Source: Streptomyces venezuelae ATCC 10712 (GTDB lineage Bacteria; Actinomycetota; Actinomycetes; Streptomycetales; Streptomycetaceae). Taken from it: a stretch of DNA of 64,000 nucleotides. This document shows, in pieces, positions 17,301 through 25,498 of this stretch. Below the pieces are notes generated by a model. The model was not told the DNA's origin. It worked only from the letters and a program-made list of their open reading frames with translations, and made no database searches. The stretch's first letter is position 1. The number at the start of each line of letters is the position of its first letter. The translations under genes were made by a program, and so were the position numbers. The stretch spans positions 6,452,001 to 6,516,000 of the forward strand of contig NZ_CP029197.1 of NCBI RefSeq assembly GCF_008639165.1, written 5' to 3'.

Positions 17301-18110
17301 CGCACCGAGTACTACACCGCAGGGGACACCAGCTGGGACCGCATGCTCTCGTCCAGCTTCCCGTTCGGCGAGTACATGATCGGCACCCCGCACACCTACA
17401 AGGCCGGGGAACGCCGCACCGAGAGCTGGTACGACGGGGCGGTCGCCCCCACCGCCCCGCGCGACGCGACCGGCAAGCCGGTCCTCGTCGCCGAGCGCCA
17501 GGGCGACTACATCGGCTTCTCCGCCGCGATCTGGGGCGACACCACCCACCACGGCGAGCCCGGCTCCTTCGGCGACATCGGCAACCTCCGCCTCAGCCGT
17601 GACGGCGAGGTCCTCGGCGAGTCCGGCTGGCCGTTCGGCGCCTTCCCGGTGCCCGCCGACGAGGGGACGTACACCCTCGAACAGAACGTCATGAAGATCG
17701 GCAGCAAGGTGTGGGCCCGCTCCACCGCCGTCAACTCGGTCTGGAAATTCACCTCCAAGCTTGACGAGAGCGTCTATTCTCAGGGCATCCCGATTCTCTT
17801 CCCCCGGTACGACCTTCCGGAGGACGGACTCAAGACCCTCGCCGCGACCGACGGCCAGCACATCGGCCTCACCGCGACGGGTCACGCGGGCTACACCCCC
17901 GCAGCGCTCACCTCGGCCAAGCTCTCGTACTCCTACGACGGAGGCACGACCTGGACCGAAGCGCGGGTCTCCCAGCGGGGCGGCACGTGGACCGCGACCG
18001 TGAACCACACGGGCGCGGCCGGCAAGCCGGTCACCCTGAAGACCGAACTGACGGACGCCAACGGCAACTCCGTCACCCAGACCGTGGTCCGCGCCTACGA
18101 CGTGCGCTGA
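14349..18110 (+). CDS. Large secreted S8 serine peptidase (subtilase)
   Basis: This 1253-residue protein starts with a Sec signal peptide (RTALGAATAVVLAVTAVAPSVA). A propeptide of about 170 residues follows, then an S8 subtilisin domain with the triad Asp238 (VAVLDTGADVEHPDL), His270 (GHGTHTISTVGG) and Ser442 (MSGTSMATPHVAGAA), and oxyanion Asn in VIAAGNSGP. About 750 further residues include Ig/Fn-like beta regions and a PA-like insert (KAAGVQGRVALVRF...). There is no LPXTG or membrane anchor, so it should be released. ATG 14349 follows GGGGAG; an in-frame ATG at 14337 is a close alternative. It is divergent from the TrmB/LuxR-type regulator. The substrate is unknown. Confidence 0.93.
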   Translation: MRPISRTALGAATAVVLAVTAVAPSVANEPRDGTAGKRPLVGSEAPARAGDRAATVTLVTGDRVVVTHDADGNPAATALPREDGTVPLVQTRRSGQDLYVYPEGATEALAAGRVDQELFNVTGLVRQGYDDAATPTLPLIAVYGSDLARSVPAAPRGAKRGQVLKAVDGVALKADKKQAATFWADLNAPAARSAAGIEKLWLDRKVQATLERSTKQVHAPEAWAAGYDGTGTKVAVLDTGADVEHPDLKGRVAASENFTDSDSADDRQGHGTHTISTVGGSGAASGGKKKGVAPGATLLNGKVLNDSGSGAASWIIAGMEWAVAQGADVVSMSLGNPEPTDCTDPMSVAAEQLAQNKGTLFVIAAGNSGPALNTVSSPGCAPGVLTVGATDRDDSTAYFSSRGPTIVNHTLKPEIAAPGVGISAAAAGGRGVYAYQSMSGTSMATPHVAGAAAIVKQRHPDWTAQQIKAALVASAESSVPGDVREVGGGRLDVKAAIDQTVLGAPAVQGGTYNWPQDRTDRTSVSVPYTNTSDAPVTLNLAVEKVTGNDGSAVRSPIARLGSRTVTVPAGATVRVPLQLDPAARLDRAQYGDVTGRVIATGKGGVHVSTPFSLYVEPETVTLRVKLIDRQGEPAAGASSLDVIGTDVASGERRFNDGAADQVYRLRPGSYFLSSFVTTPDAGEGATLNDSLSYLGRPQLELKKDTTVVLDARRAHKLSVTTDKASEARGTTLAFARSWDDFWIHAGTAAGGRTIRGYYASVEGAAQEGDFEFGSYWRTAAPQISSLRTGDGLTLHPVTGSTGSANLDGAGSARLADAGAGTPDELKAAGVQGRVALVRFPDTSTAAATVARDAKAAGAVAVLGYRTGPGRWYPSAGFTGAAFPVLAVDSTEGAALLARLAAGEVTLSWKATAKSPYLYNLAFPERGSIRGDKNYRVRDGQLGRTESTYRAMGVANDFLDFGGATRPSGLAIGFGDLATVPAPGTRTEYYTAGDTSWDRMLSSSFPFGEYMIGTPHTYKAGERRTESWYDGAVAPTAPRDATGKPVLVAERQGDYIGFSAAIWGDTTHHGEPGSFGDIGNLRLSRDGEVLGESGWPFGAFPVPADEGTYTLEQNVMKIGSKVWARSTAVNSVWKFTSKLDESVYSQGIPILFPRYDLPEDGLKTLAATDGQHIGLTATGHAGYTPAALTSAKLSYSYDGGTTWTEARVSQRGGTWTATVNHTGAAGKPVTLKTELTDANGNSVTQTVVRAYDVR

Positions 18111-18233
18111 TCACGCCGGTCCGCCGGGCGTCCTTCCCGTGGGGGGTGGGGCCGCCCGGCGGACCACCCATTTGCCGCAACGGTTTTCCTGATGTCCCGT
18201 TTTCGGGCGGCCCGTGCGGTGGACAATAAGGGC

Positions 18234-19735
18234 ATGACTCAGCAGGGGGACGACAACTGGTGGGACAAGCTCTACGACGAGTCGGAGCCGGACACGGCTC
18301 CGGCGGCGACGGCTGACACCCTCGACGACCACTTCACGACGGCGTCCCGGGCGACCACGACCGAGCGGCCGGGCGCTGCGCCCGACCGCCAGGACCCCCG
18401 GGCGGCGGCTCCCGCGCCGACCCCGCCCGCGCGGCCCGCCCCGCCGCCGCGCCCCGCCCCGCCTCCGCCACCGAGCCCCGCCCCGCCGCCCCCGGTGCCC
18501 GGCCGGGCCCCCTGGGAGACGCCGCACGCCGGGCCCCAGACCTTCCCCGCGCCGCCGCCGGTAGCGCCGCCGCCCGCCGACCCGCCCGCGGCCCCGCCCG
18601 TCGAGCCGCCCCCGCCCGTCGAGCCGCCCCGCCCGTCGAGCCGCCCACCGTCCAGGTGCCCGTCCCCCCGCCCGTGGCTCCCGAGGACGACACCGACCTC
18701 ACCGTCGAGGTCTCCGTGCCCCGGCCCCGTACCGGATACGTCGGAAGCCGGCCGCCCACCTACGAGGCCGAGCCGACCGCGCTGCCCGTCGCCCGTCCCG
18801 GGGAGCTCGGCGAACTGGTCGCCGACACCGTGCTCGACGGGGCCCGGTACGGCACCTGCACCCTGCGGGCCGCCTCCGTACGCGGTGACTCCGCCCGCTA
18901 CCGCGGCGAGCCCCGCCGCGACGCCCTGCTCACCGCCCGCTTCGGCCACGACGAGAGCGCGCTCGTCCTCGTCGCCGTCGCCGCGGGCTCCCGCGCCGCC
19001 GAGGACGCCCACCTCGCGGCCGCCGACGCCTGCCGGTGGATCGCCGAGGCCGTCTGCCGCAGCCACGCCCGGCTCTCCGAGGACATCAGGTCCGGCCGCC
19101 GCGGCGAGCTCAAGTCGGGACTGCACCGGCTCACCGACCGCACCTACGGCAAGCTCCGGGCCCGCGCCGCCGAGCGGGGCCTGGCCCCCGACGAGTACAC
19201 CGCGACCCTCCGCTGCCTGCTGGTCCCCGCCGACCCCGGCTGCCGCACCCGGGTGTTCTTCGGCATCGGCGGCGGCGGCCTCTTCCGGCTCCGCGACGGC
19301 GCCTGGCAGGACATCGAACCGCTGCTGCCCGAGGCCGCCGCCGTCACCGGCGCGCCCGTCGTCGGCTTCGGCTCGCCGCCCGGCCCGGCCGCGGCCGCCC
19401 CGGCGGCGCTCGCCGAGGAGACGGAGGACGGCGACCGGCTCACCATGGACCTAGGCATCACGACCGGCCCGGGGCCGCTCGTCGAGGGACCCGTGCCGCC
19501 GCCCGCCGAGCCGTTCCGCTTCCGCGCCTCCGTCGCCCGTCCCGGCGACACCCTGCTCCTCGCCTCGCCCGGTCTCGCCGAGCCGATGCGTGGCGAGCCC
19601 GCGCTCGCCCGTGAGCTCGCCGCCCGCTGGGCCGACAAGGAGCCGCCGGGCCTCGCCGCGTTCCTCGCCGACACCCAGCTGAGGGTGACCGGATACGCCG
19701 ACGACCGCACCGGGGCGGGCGTCTGGGAGGCGTAA
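18234..19735 (+). CDS. PP2C-like phosphatase-domain protein, apparent frameshift
   Basis: Two frames together encode one expected 500-residue protein. The N-terminal frame starts at ATG 18234 (MTQQGDDNWWDKLYDESEPD) and runs into a Pro-rich linker. The C-terminal frame (from about 18632 to the stop at 19735) carries the conserved PP2C-like region (LGELVADTVLDGARYGTCTL, RGEPRRDALLTARFG, DACRWIAEAV, GDTLLLASPGLAEPM). The linker repeat unit encoding PVEPPP is 12 nt in one copy (CCGCCCCCGCCC) and 11 nt in the next (18624-18634), so one C is missing near 18627-18630. Adding it restores a 501-codon frame. The cause may be a sequencing error, a real mutation or slippage. An internal start (GTG 18656) could give the domain alone. 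Key PP2C metal-binding aspartates are not obvious. Confidence 0.72.
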
Positions 19736-19776
19736 CCCACCGGGCGCGACCCGCCGGGCCGTGGGTTGATGGAGCC

Positions 19777-21519
19777 ATGGCCAAACAGAACGTGGCGGAA
19801 ATGTTCGTCGACATCCTCGTCCGCGCGGGCGTCCGGCGCCTGTACGGCGTCGTCGGCGACAGCCTGAACCCGGTCGTCGACGCCATCCGCCGTACCCCCT
19901 CCATCGACTGGGTCCAGGTGCGGCACGAGGAGGTCGCGGCCTTCGCCGCCGGCGCCGAGGCGCAGATCACCGGCGGCCTCGCCGCCTGCGCGGGCTCCTG
20001 CGGCCCGGGCAACCTGCACCTCATCAACGGCCTGTACGACGCCCACCGCTCGATGGCGCCGGTTCTGGCCCTCGCCTCGCAGATCCCGTCCAGCGAGATC
20101 GGCCTCGGCTACTTCCAGGAGACCCACCCCGACCAGCTGTTCCGCGAGTGCAGCCACTACAGCGAGCTCATCTCCAACCCGCAGCAGATGCCCCGGCTGC
20201 TCCACACCGCGATCCAGCACGCCGTCGGCCGCCGCGGCGTCAGCGTCGTCTCGCTGCCCGGCGACATCGCCTCCCAGCCGGCCCCGGAGAAGACGGCCGG
20301 GACGGCGCTCGTCACCTCCCGGCCGACCGTCCGCCCCGGGGACGCCGAGATCGACGCCCTGGTGCGGATGATCGACGAGGCCGAACGGGTGACCCTGTTC
20401 TGCGGCAGCGGCACGGCCGGGGCGCACGCCGAGGTGATGCAGTTCGCCGAGCGGGTCAAGGCACCGGTCGGCCACGCGCTGCGCGGCAAGGAGTGGATCC
20501 AGTACGACAACCCGTACGACGTCGGCATGAGCGGACTGCTCGGATACGGCGCCGCCTACGAGGCCACCCACGAGTGCGATCTGCTGATCCTGCTCGGCAC
20601 CGACTTCCCGTACAACGCCTTCCTGCCCGACGACGTCAAGATCGTTCAGGTGGACGTACGGCCCGAGCACCTCGGCCGCCGCTCCCGGCTCGACCTCGCC
20701 GTCTGGGGGGACGTCCGGGAGACCCTGCGCTGTGTGATCCCACGGATCCGCGCCAAGAGCAACCGCCGCTTCCTCGACAAGATGCTGAAGAAGCACGCCG
20801 ACGCGCTCGAAGGCGTCGTCAGGGCGTACACCCGCAAGGTCGAGAAGCACGTGCCGATCCACCCCGAGTACGTCGCCTCCGTGATCGACGAACTGGCCGA
20901 CGAAGACGCCGTGTTCACCGTCGACACCGGCATGTGCAACGTCTGGGCGGCCCGCTACCTCACCCCCAACGGACGGCGCAGGATCATCGGTTCGTTCAGC
21001 CACGGCTCGATGGCGAACGCCCTGCCCCAGGCCATCGGCGCCCAGTTCACCGACCGGGACCGGCAGGTCGTCTCGCTCTCCGGCGACGGCGGATTCTCCA
21101 TGCTGATGGGTGACTTCCTCACTCTCGTGCAGTACGACCTGCCCGTGAAGGTGATCGTCTTCGACAACTCCTCGCTCGGCATGGTCGAGCTGGAGATGCT
21201 CGTGGCCGGACTGCCCTCGTACGGAACCACGAACAAGAACCCCGACTTCGCCGCCATCGCCCGCGCCGCCGGCGCCTACGGCGTCCGCGTCGAGAAGCCC
21301 AAGCACCTCGCCGGCGCCCTCAAGGACGCCTTCAAGCACAAGGGCCCGGCCCTCGTGGACGTCGTCACCGACCCCAACGCGCTCTCCATCCCCCCGAAGA
21401 TCAGCGCCGACATGGTGACCGGCTTCGCGCTCTCCGCCAGCAAGATCGTCCTGGACGGCGGAGTGGGCCGGATGCTCCAGATGGCCCGCTCCAACCTGCG
21501 CAACGTGCCCCGACTCTGA
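19777..21519 (+). CDS. poxB: Pyruvate oxidase/dehydrogenase (quinone), PoxB-type
   Basis: This 580-residue enzyme uses thiamine diphosphate and FAD to convert pyruvate to acetate and CO2, normally passing electrons to membrane quinone. It has the three-domain ThDP-enzyme layout: a PYR domain with the catalytic Glu in VRHEEVAAFAAGAEA (about residue 50), a middle FAD-binding domain (HALRGKEWIQYDNPYDVGMS), and a PP domain with the ThDP motif GDGGFSMLMGDFLTLVQYDL ending in NSSLGMVELEM. Length is normal. ATG 19777 lies 41 bp after the PP2C-like gene. Acetate synthases and other ThDP enzymes are less likely because the PoxB-specific GSCGPGNLHLINGLYDAHRS segment is intact. Confidence 0.92.
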   Translation: MAKQNVAEMFVDILVRAGVRRLYGVVGDSLNPVVDAIRRTPSIDWVQVRHEEVAAFAAGAEAQITGGLAACAGSCGPGNLHLINGLYDAHRSMAPVLALASQIPSSEIGLGYFQETHPDQLFRECSHYSELISNPQQMPRLLHTAIQHAVGRRGVSVVSLPGDIASQPAPEKTAGTALVTSRPTVRPGDAEIDALVRMIDEAERVTLFCGSGTAGAHAEVMQFAERVKAPVGHALRGKEWIQYDNPYDVGMSGLLGYGAAYEATHECDLLILLGTDFPYNAFLPDDVKIVQVDVRPEHLGRRSRLDLAVWGDVRETLRCVIPRIRAKSNRRFLDKMLKKHADALEGVVRAYTRKVEKHVPIHPEYVASVIDELADEDAVFTVDTGMCNVWAARYLTPNGRRRIIGSFSHGSMANALPQAIGAQFTDRDRQVVSLSGDGGFSMLMGDFLTLVQYDLPVKVIVFDNSSLGMVELEMLVAGLPSYGTTNKNPDFAAIARAAGAYGVRVEKPKHLAGALKDAFKHKGPALVDVVTDPNALSIPPKISADMVTGFALSASKIVLDGGVGRMLQMARSNLRNVPRL

Positions 21520-21589
21520 GGGAATGCGGGCGTTATGGCGGGGCATGCATCCCCGTGAGCCTGTTCGACGCGATCTGTGGGTGGGGGAT

Positions 21590-21994
21590 ATGGCCGGGGA
21601 GGCACGACAGCCGACTCAACTGCTCAGAAAGGTGGGATGCGCCGATCTCACCGCGGTGCCGGAGGTGCGACACGCCTTGCGGGAACTGCTCCGGAAATGG
21701 GGCGGGCCGGGCGCCTCCGACGTGGCGGAACTGCTCACCAGCGAACTGGTGACCAATGCCCTGATCCACACCGAGCACGGCGCCGTCGTGACCGCGACGG
21801 TCGTGCCCGAGCAGCTGAGGGTCGAGGTCCGTGACTTTGTCCCCGGGCTCGCACCACCGCACGTACCGCCCGCCGACGACGGTACGCACGGCAGGGGGCT
21901 CGTCCTCGTGGAGGCGCTGGCCGACTCCTGGGGAGTCGAGGACCACGGGGTGGGCAAGGTGGTGTGGTTCGAACTGAACGGCGGGGCCGCCTGA
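21590..21994 (+). CDS. RsbW/SpoIIAB-like ATP-binding regulatory protein
   Basis: The 134-residue protein has the GHKL (HATPase_c) fold typical of Streptomyces anti-sigma-factor-like kinases. The N box ELLTSELVTNALIHTEHGA is followed by VRDFVPG (G1-like) and GRGLVLVEALADSWGVED (G2). It probably binds ATP and acts on a partner regulator, but no sigma factor or anti-anti-sigma gene is adjacent. ATG 21590 is chosen because GGGGG precedes it and similarity begins soon after. In-frame starts at 21524 and 21545 are possible. It ends in a perfect terminator that includes the stop codon. Confidence 0.85.
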   Translation: MAGEARQPTQLLRKVGCADLTAVPEVRHALRELLRKWGGPGASDVAELLTSELVTNALIHTEHGAVVTATVVPEQLRVEVRDFVPGLAPPHVPPADDGTHGRGLVLVEALADSWGVEDHGVGKVVWFELNGGAA

Positions 21995-22008
21995 GAGGCG
22001 GCCCCGCC
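21980..22008. terminator. Bidirectional hairpin terminator
   Basis: GGCGGGGCCGCC (21980-21991) and its exact reverse complement (21997-22008) form a 12-bp stem with the 5-nt loop TGAGA. The stop codon of the RsbW-like gene lies in the loop. It separates that gene from the convergent DUF2637 gene. Confidence 0.8.
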
Positions 22009-22033
22009 GATCTGTGGTGGGCGCGAGGGGCGC

Positions 22034-23164
22034 TCAGCCGAACTGCTGCTCCAGATCCTTGAGCTTGCGCTCCAGGGAGTCGAGCCGGGGCAGCGCCTGG
22101 GTGTCGTCCTCCGCCGTGAGGTCCACCGTCCGGGAGTCACCCGGGTGGGTGTCACCTCCCCTGACGGCCTGGAGGGAGGGCCGGGGTCGAAGCGGCAGTT
22201 GTCCCGGGTCCGCTATGGCGGGTTCCGCGACGGCGGCCTGCACGGAGGCCGTCGCGGAACCGTTGCCGGTGCCCGATCCGGTGCCGGACCCCGAACCCGG
22301 GCCCGCACCGCTGCTGGCGGACGCGTTGAGCGCCGCCATCTCGACCTGGCGGCCGCCGCCCCGGCCGAGCCCGAAGGCCCGGTGCTGGCGGTTGATCGCC
22401 TTGAGCCGCGCCCGGTCGAGCTTGACCTGGTCGCGCCGCCGGATGCGGTTCTGCTCCTTCTCCCGGCGGTCCTCCCGCACCTCGTCGACCGCCTCGTCCA
22501 GGGTCCGTACGCCCTCGAGGAGCATCAGCGACCAGGCGGCGAAGGTCTCCCGGGGCGCCCTCATCCACCGCACGATCCTGATCTGCGGCAGCGGGCGGGG
22601 CACCAGGCCCTGCTCGCGCAGCGCGGCCCTGCGGGTCTGCTTCAGCGCCCGGTCGAAGAGGACCGCCGCCGAGAGGGACATGCCCGCGAAGAACTGCGGA
22701 GCACCGTCGTGACCCAGGCCGCGCGGCGCGTGCACCCAGTTGAACCAGGCCGCCGCGCCCGCGAACAGCCAGACGAGCAGGCGTGATCCGAGGGCCGCGT
22801 CGCCGTGGCTTGCCTCGCGGACGGCGAGCACCGAGCAGAACATGGCGGCGCCGTCGAGGCCGAAGGGGACGAGGTACTCCCAGCCCCCGGTGAGGTTGAG
22901 GTTCTGCCGGCCGAAGCCGACGAGCCCGTGGAACGAGAGGGCCGCGGCGACCGCGGCACAGCAGAAGAGGAGGACGTAGGAAGCGGTGCCGTAGACGGCC
23001 TCCTTGCGTCTGCGGCGCTCCTCGCTGCGTTCCCAGGAGTCCTCGGCCGCGGCCTGGTCACCGGCGCGCTTCCCGCGCGCGAGCACCGCCACCGCCGTCA
23101 GGACTCCGGCCACCATGACGCCACCCGGAAGCAGCCAGTCCAGCGATATGTCGGTCAGTCTCAT
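22034..23164 (-). CDS. DUF2637 domain membrane protein
   Basis: The 376-residue protein has an N-terminal helix (LLPGGVMVAGVLTAVAVLA), a charged loop and then about four more transmembrane helices (residues about 60-170) in the DUF2637 pattern (FCCAAVAAALSFHGLVGFG, PFGLDGAAMFCSVLAVREA). A long cytoplasmic tail follows with a Lys/Arg-rich helix (about 215-260), a Ser/Gly repeat (GSGSGTGSGTGNGSA) and a final coiled-coil-like LDSLERKLKDLEQQFG. DUF2637 proteins occur on actinobacterial chromosomes and on conjugative elements near spread (Spd) genes. No transfer genes are seen here. Function unknown. Confidence 0.85.
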   Translation of the reverse strand: MRLTDISLDWLLPGGVMVAGVLTAVAVLARGKRAGDQAAAEDSWERSEERRRRKEAVYGTASYVLLFCCAAVAAALSFHGLVGFGRQNLNLTGGWEYLVPFGLDGAAMFCSVLAVREASHGDAALGSRLLVWLFAGAAAWFNWVHAPRGLGHDGAPQFFAGMSLSAAVLFDRALKQTRRAALREQGLVPRPLPQIRIVRWMRAPRETFAAWSLMLLEGVRTLDEAVDEVREDRREKEQNRIRRRDQVKLDRARLKAINRQHRAFGLGRGGGRQVEMAALNASASSGAGPGSGSGTGSGTGNGSATASVQAAVAEPAIADPGQLPLRPRPSLQAVRGGDTHPGDSRTVDLTAEDDTQALPRLDSLERKLKDLEQQFG

Positions 23165-23329
23165 GCGGTGTCCCTTGCATCGCAGTAGGGCGTTTGGCGG
23201 CCCATACTGGCCGACCCCGCGGGGCGCTCAAGGGGTTTCCGGGCAAGAGCACGCCATCGGGGCGCCAGGGCATACGAATAGGTGCGATCTGGTCGAACAC
23301 CCATGCAGGGAAGGGGAGTTGAGTTCGAT

Positions 23330-23355
23330 TTACGCCACCCGTCCGGGTGGCGTAA
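23330..23355. terminator. Hairpin terminator after FhuF-like gene
   Basis: TTACGCCACCCG (23330-23341) and CGGGTGGCGTAA (23344-23355) are exact reverse complements separated by 2 nt. The hairpin begins 13 bp after the FhuF-like stop codon on that gene's strand. Confidence 0.7.
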
Positions 23356-23368
23356 TCACTCGGGAGCC

Positions 23369-24226
23369 TCAGGCGGTCGCGGCGAGCCGGCGGACCCGGT
23401 CCGCGTCACAGGTGCGCGGGCAGGTGAGACAGGTGTCCTCGGGGCGCAGCGTGTAGAAGAAGCAGCAGGTCGCCCGGTCGCGGGTGGCGCGCGGGGCGCC
23501 GTCCGGCCCCTCGGCCCCGGGGAGCTCCCGGAAGCCCGCGGCACCGGCGTACGGCTTGGCGGTCCCCGGCATCAGGAGTTCGAGCTCGTCCATGGCCCGC
23601 CGCTCCTCCCCGAACAGGGCGCCGACGTACCAGAGGCCCTCGACGATCTCGTCCGTGGCCATGCCCCACAGGGCGCGGCGGCCGCGCCGCATCCGGGCGC
23701 CGAATCCGTTCAGGATCGCCTCGAAGTGCTCGGCGAGCGAGGACCGCACCTCGGCCCGCAGGGCGTCCTCGTCGGCGACGACCCGGGCGCCGGGGAGCGC
23801 CGCGGCGGGGTCGCCCGGCAGGCAGGCGAACTCCTCCACGCGGACCGCCAGCCGGCCGAGCGTCCGCTGGAAGGAGACGTTCCGTGCGGGCAGTCGCGGC
23901 ACCCGGCGGTCGAGGAACCAGGGGACGGTCACCAGGAGGCAGGCCGGCCAGGCGTACCGGTGCAGTCCGAAGCTGGCGACGACGTCGGGGCGGGCCTGGG
24001 TGCCGTAGTCGCGCAGCACCTGCGCGTTGTCCCAGGCGAGGAAGGCGTCGAGGTCCGCGCCGCCGGCCGCGAGCTGCTCCGCGCCGACCCATCCGGCGCC
24101 GAGCGGCAGCCGCTCGTCCCGGGCGTGCTCCTCTATCCGCAGATGGGGGAAGACCTCGGCGAGCCGGGCGTAGGCGGCCGCGACGGGCGAGGTCGGGAGG
24201 GCGGGCAACAGGGCGGGGACGGTCAT
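23369..24226 (-). CDS. FhuF-like (2Fe-2S) ferric-siderophore reductase
   Basis: The 285-residue protein ends in a cysteine cluster CCFFYTLRPEDTCLTCPRTC, the C-C-x10-C-x2-C motif that ligates the 2Fe-2S centre in FhuF-type ferric iron reductases. These release iron from imported siderophores in the cytoplasm. The N-terminal two thirds (LPLGAGWVGAEQLAAGG..., HRYAWPACLLVTVPWFLDRRVP) match the layout of actinobacterial (2Fe-2S)-binding proteins of this type. ATG 24226 is chosen; an in-frame GTG at 24235 is possible. An iron box lies 26 bp upstream, so transcription should be iron-repressed. No siderophore synthesis or transport genes are adjacent. Confidence 0.88.
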   Translation of the reverse strand: MTVPALLPALPTSPVAAAYARLAEVFPHLRIEEHARDERLPLGAGWVGAEQLAAGGADLDAFLAWDNAQVLRDYGTQARPDVVASFGLHRYAWPACLLVTVPWFLDRRVPRLPARNVSFQRTLGRLAVRVEEFACLPGDPAAALPGARVVADEDALRAEVRSSLAEHFEAILNGFGARMRRGRRALWGMATDEIVEGLWYVGALFGEERRAMDELELLMPGTAKPYAGAAGFRELPGAEGPDGAPRATRDRATCCFFYTLRPEDTCLTCPRTCDADRVRRLAATA

Positions 24227-24251
24227 GGGGACCACCGAATCGCGATCGTTG

Positions 24252-24270
24252 GCAGGTTAGCCTTACCTTA
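24252..24270 (-). promoter_or_regulatory. Iron box (DmdR/IdeR-type operator)
   Basis: GCAGGTTAGCCTTACCTTA on the plus strand matches 15 of 19 positions of the palindromic actinobacterial iron box TTAGGTTAGCCTAACCTAA. It sits just upstream of the FhuF-like gene on the minus strand. Confidence 0.75.
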
Positions 24271-24419
24271 CCCGATCCGGTGTCACCTCTCACCACCGTC
24301 CGACGGCTCCCACCAGCGAGGCAGCCCTCACACCCCTGATGTCGGCCCGTTCGCCTATGGTGCACAGAGGACCCGCGCCACGCGAGCCGGGCCCGGCACG
24401 AGGCCGCAGGAGGACCCGG

Positions 24420-25436
24420 GTGGAGCAGGGCGCAGCGCGCGAGCGGGGGGTGGAGGGGCATCCGCCGCCCTCCGGCGACGCCCCCGGCACCCCGGGCGGA
24501 CCCGCCCACGCCGTACGCGTCCCGGAGCAGGCCACGGCCCGTGGCATGGAGCCGCCACGGGGCCCCGGAGCCGGCGCGGAAGCGGCCGGGGGCCAGAGGG
24601 CCGACTCGGCCGGGGATCAGAGGACCGACCCGGCCAGGGACCAGAGGACCGACCCGGCCAGGGACCAGAGGACCGACCAGGCCGGGGGGCACGAGGCAGG
24701 GGGCCATGAGGCCGGGGGGCACGAGGCCGGGGGTCGCCGGCCCGGGCCGGTCACGCGGGTCCCCGACGCCCTGGAGGAGCACGCGCGCTGCGAGGCGCCG
24801 CCTGCCGCCGCCCGGATCGTGCGGCACTCCGTCCGGATCCAGATCCTCGACGCCCTCCGTACCGCCCTCGTCGGCGGCGAGCTCGTCCCCGGCGAGGTGT
24901 ACTCCGCCCCCGCCCTCGGCGAGCGCTTCGGCGTCTCCGCCACCCCCGTCCGCGAGGCCATGCAGCGCCTCGCCGTCGAAGGCGCCGTCGAGGTCGTGCC
25001 GAACCGCGGCTTCCGCGTCGTCGAGCGCACCCCCAGGGAACTCGCCGAACTCGCCGAGGTCCGCGCGCTCATCGAGGTCCCGGTCATGCTGCGGCTCGCC
25101 CGTACCGTCCCGGCCGCCCGCTGGTCCGAACTCCGGCCGCTCGCCGAGGCGACCTCGGCGGCCGCCGCCCGGGGCGACCGCGCCCACTACGCGGAGGCCG
25201 ACCGGGCCTTCCACCGGGCCGTCCTCTCCCTCGCGGGCAACGAGCAGCTGCTCGCCGTCGCCGACGACCTCCACCGCCGCTCCCAGTGGCCCCTGATCAG
25301 CGCCCCCGCCGTCCGGCACGGCGTGCTCGTCGCCGACGCGGCCGAGCACTCGGCGCTCCTGGACGCGCTGATCGTCCAGGACCTCCCGGTCGTCGAATCC
25401 CTCGTCCGGGAGCACTTCACCGGCTCGAACGCCTGA
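24420..25436 (+). CDS. GntR (FCD) family regulator with repetitive N-terminal extension
   Basis: The 338-residue protein has a normal GntR regulator in its last about 220 residues. The winged helix (RIQILDALRTALVGGELVPG, ERFGVSATPVREAMQRLAVE, VEVVPNRGFRVVE) is followed by an FCD ligand-binding domain with helices ELAEVRALIEVPVML and HYAEADRAFHRAVLSLAGNEQ. Before it are about 110 residues of low complexity, with four copies of an 8-residue repeat like QRTDPARD and three of GGHEA. GTG 24420 is chosen because AGGAGG lies 6 nt before it. A start inside the extension, such as ATG 24546, cannot be excluded. The target and ligand are unknown. Confidence 0.82.
   Translation: MEQGAARERGVEGHPPPSGDAPGTPGGPAHAVRVPEQATARGMEPPRGPGAGAEAAGGQRADSAGDQRTDPARDQRTDPARDQRTDQAGGHEAGGHEAGGHEAGGRRPGPVTRVPDALEEHARCEAPPAAARIVRHSVRIQILDALRTALVGGELVPGEVYSAPALGERFGVSATPVREAMQRLAVEGAVEVVPNRGFRVVERTPRELAELAEVRALIEVPVMLRLARTVPAARWSELRPLAEATSAAAARGDRAHYAEADRAFHRAVLSLAGNEQLLAVADDLHRRSQWPLISAPAVRHGVLVADAAEHSALLDALIVQDLPVVESLVREHFTGSNA
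24588..24728 (+). repeat. In-frame 24-bp and 15-bp tandem repeats in GntR gene
   Basis: About four 24-bp units (core AGAGGACCGACCCGGCCAGG) cover 24588-24683. They are followed by three 15-bp units (core GGGGCACGAGGCC) at 24684-24728. Both periods are multiples of three, so copy-number change would keep the frame. Confidence 0.75.
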
Positions 25437-25498
25437 CCCCGGCGGCCCGCTAGGCTTTGATGATCATGTCAATCGGCAAAGCCACAGGGGGAGTCGGA

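Noticed and set aside
14241..18008. 1255-codon open frame on the minus strand
   Set aside because: It is the antisense shadow of the subtilase gene; low-complexity Gly/Val/Asp-rich sequence without any domain.
22034..23164. DUF2637 gene as evidence of an integrated conjugative element
   Set aside because: No integrase, tra gene, attachment-site repeat or tRNA was seen nearby.
23406..25415. 669-codon minus-strand open frame across the FhuF-like and GntR genes
   Set aside because: Repetitive Arg/Gly/Pro-rich translation with no similarity; it overlaps two well supported genes.
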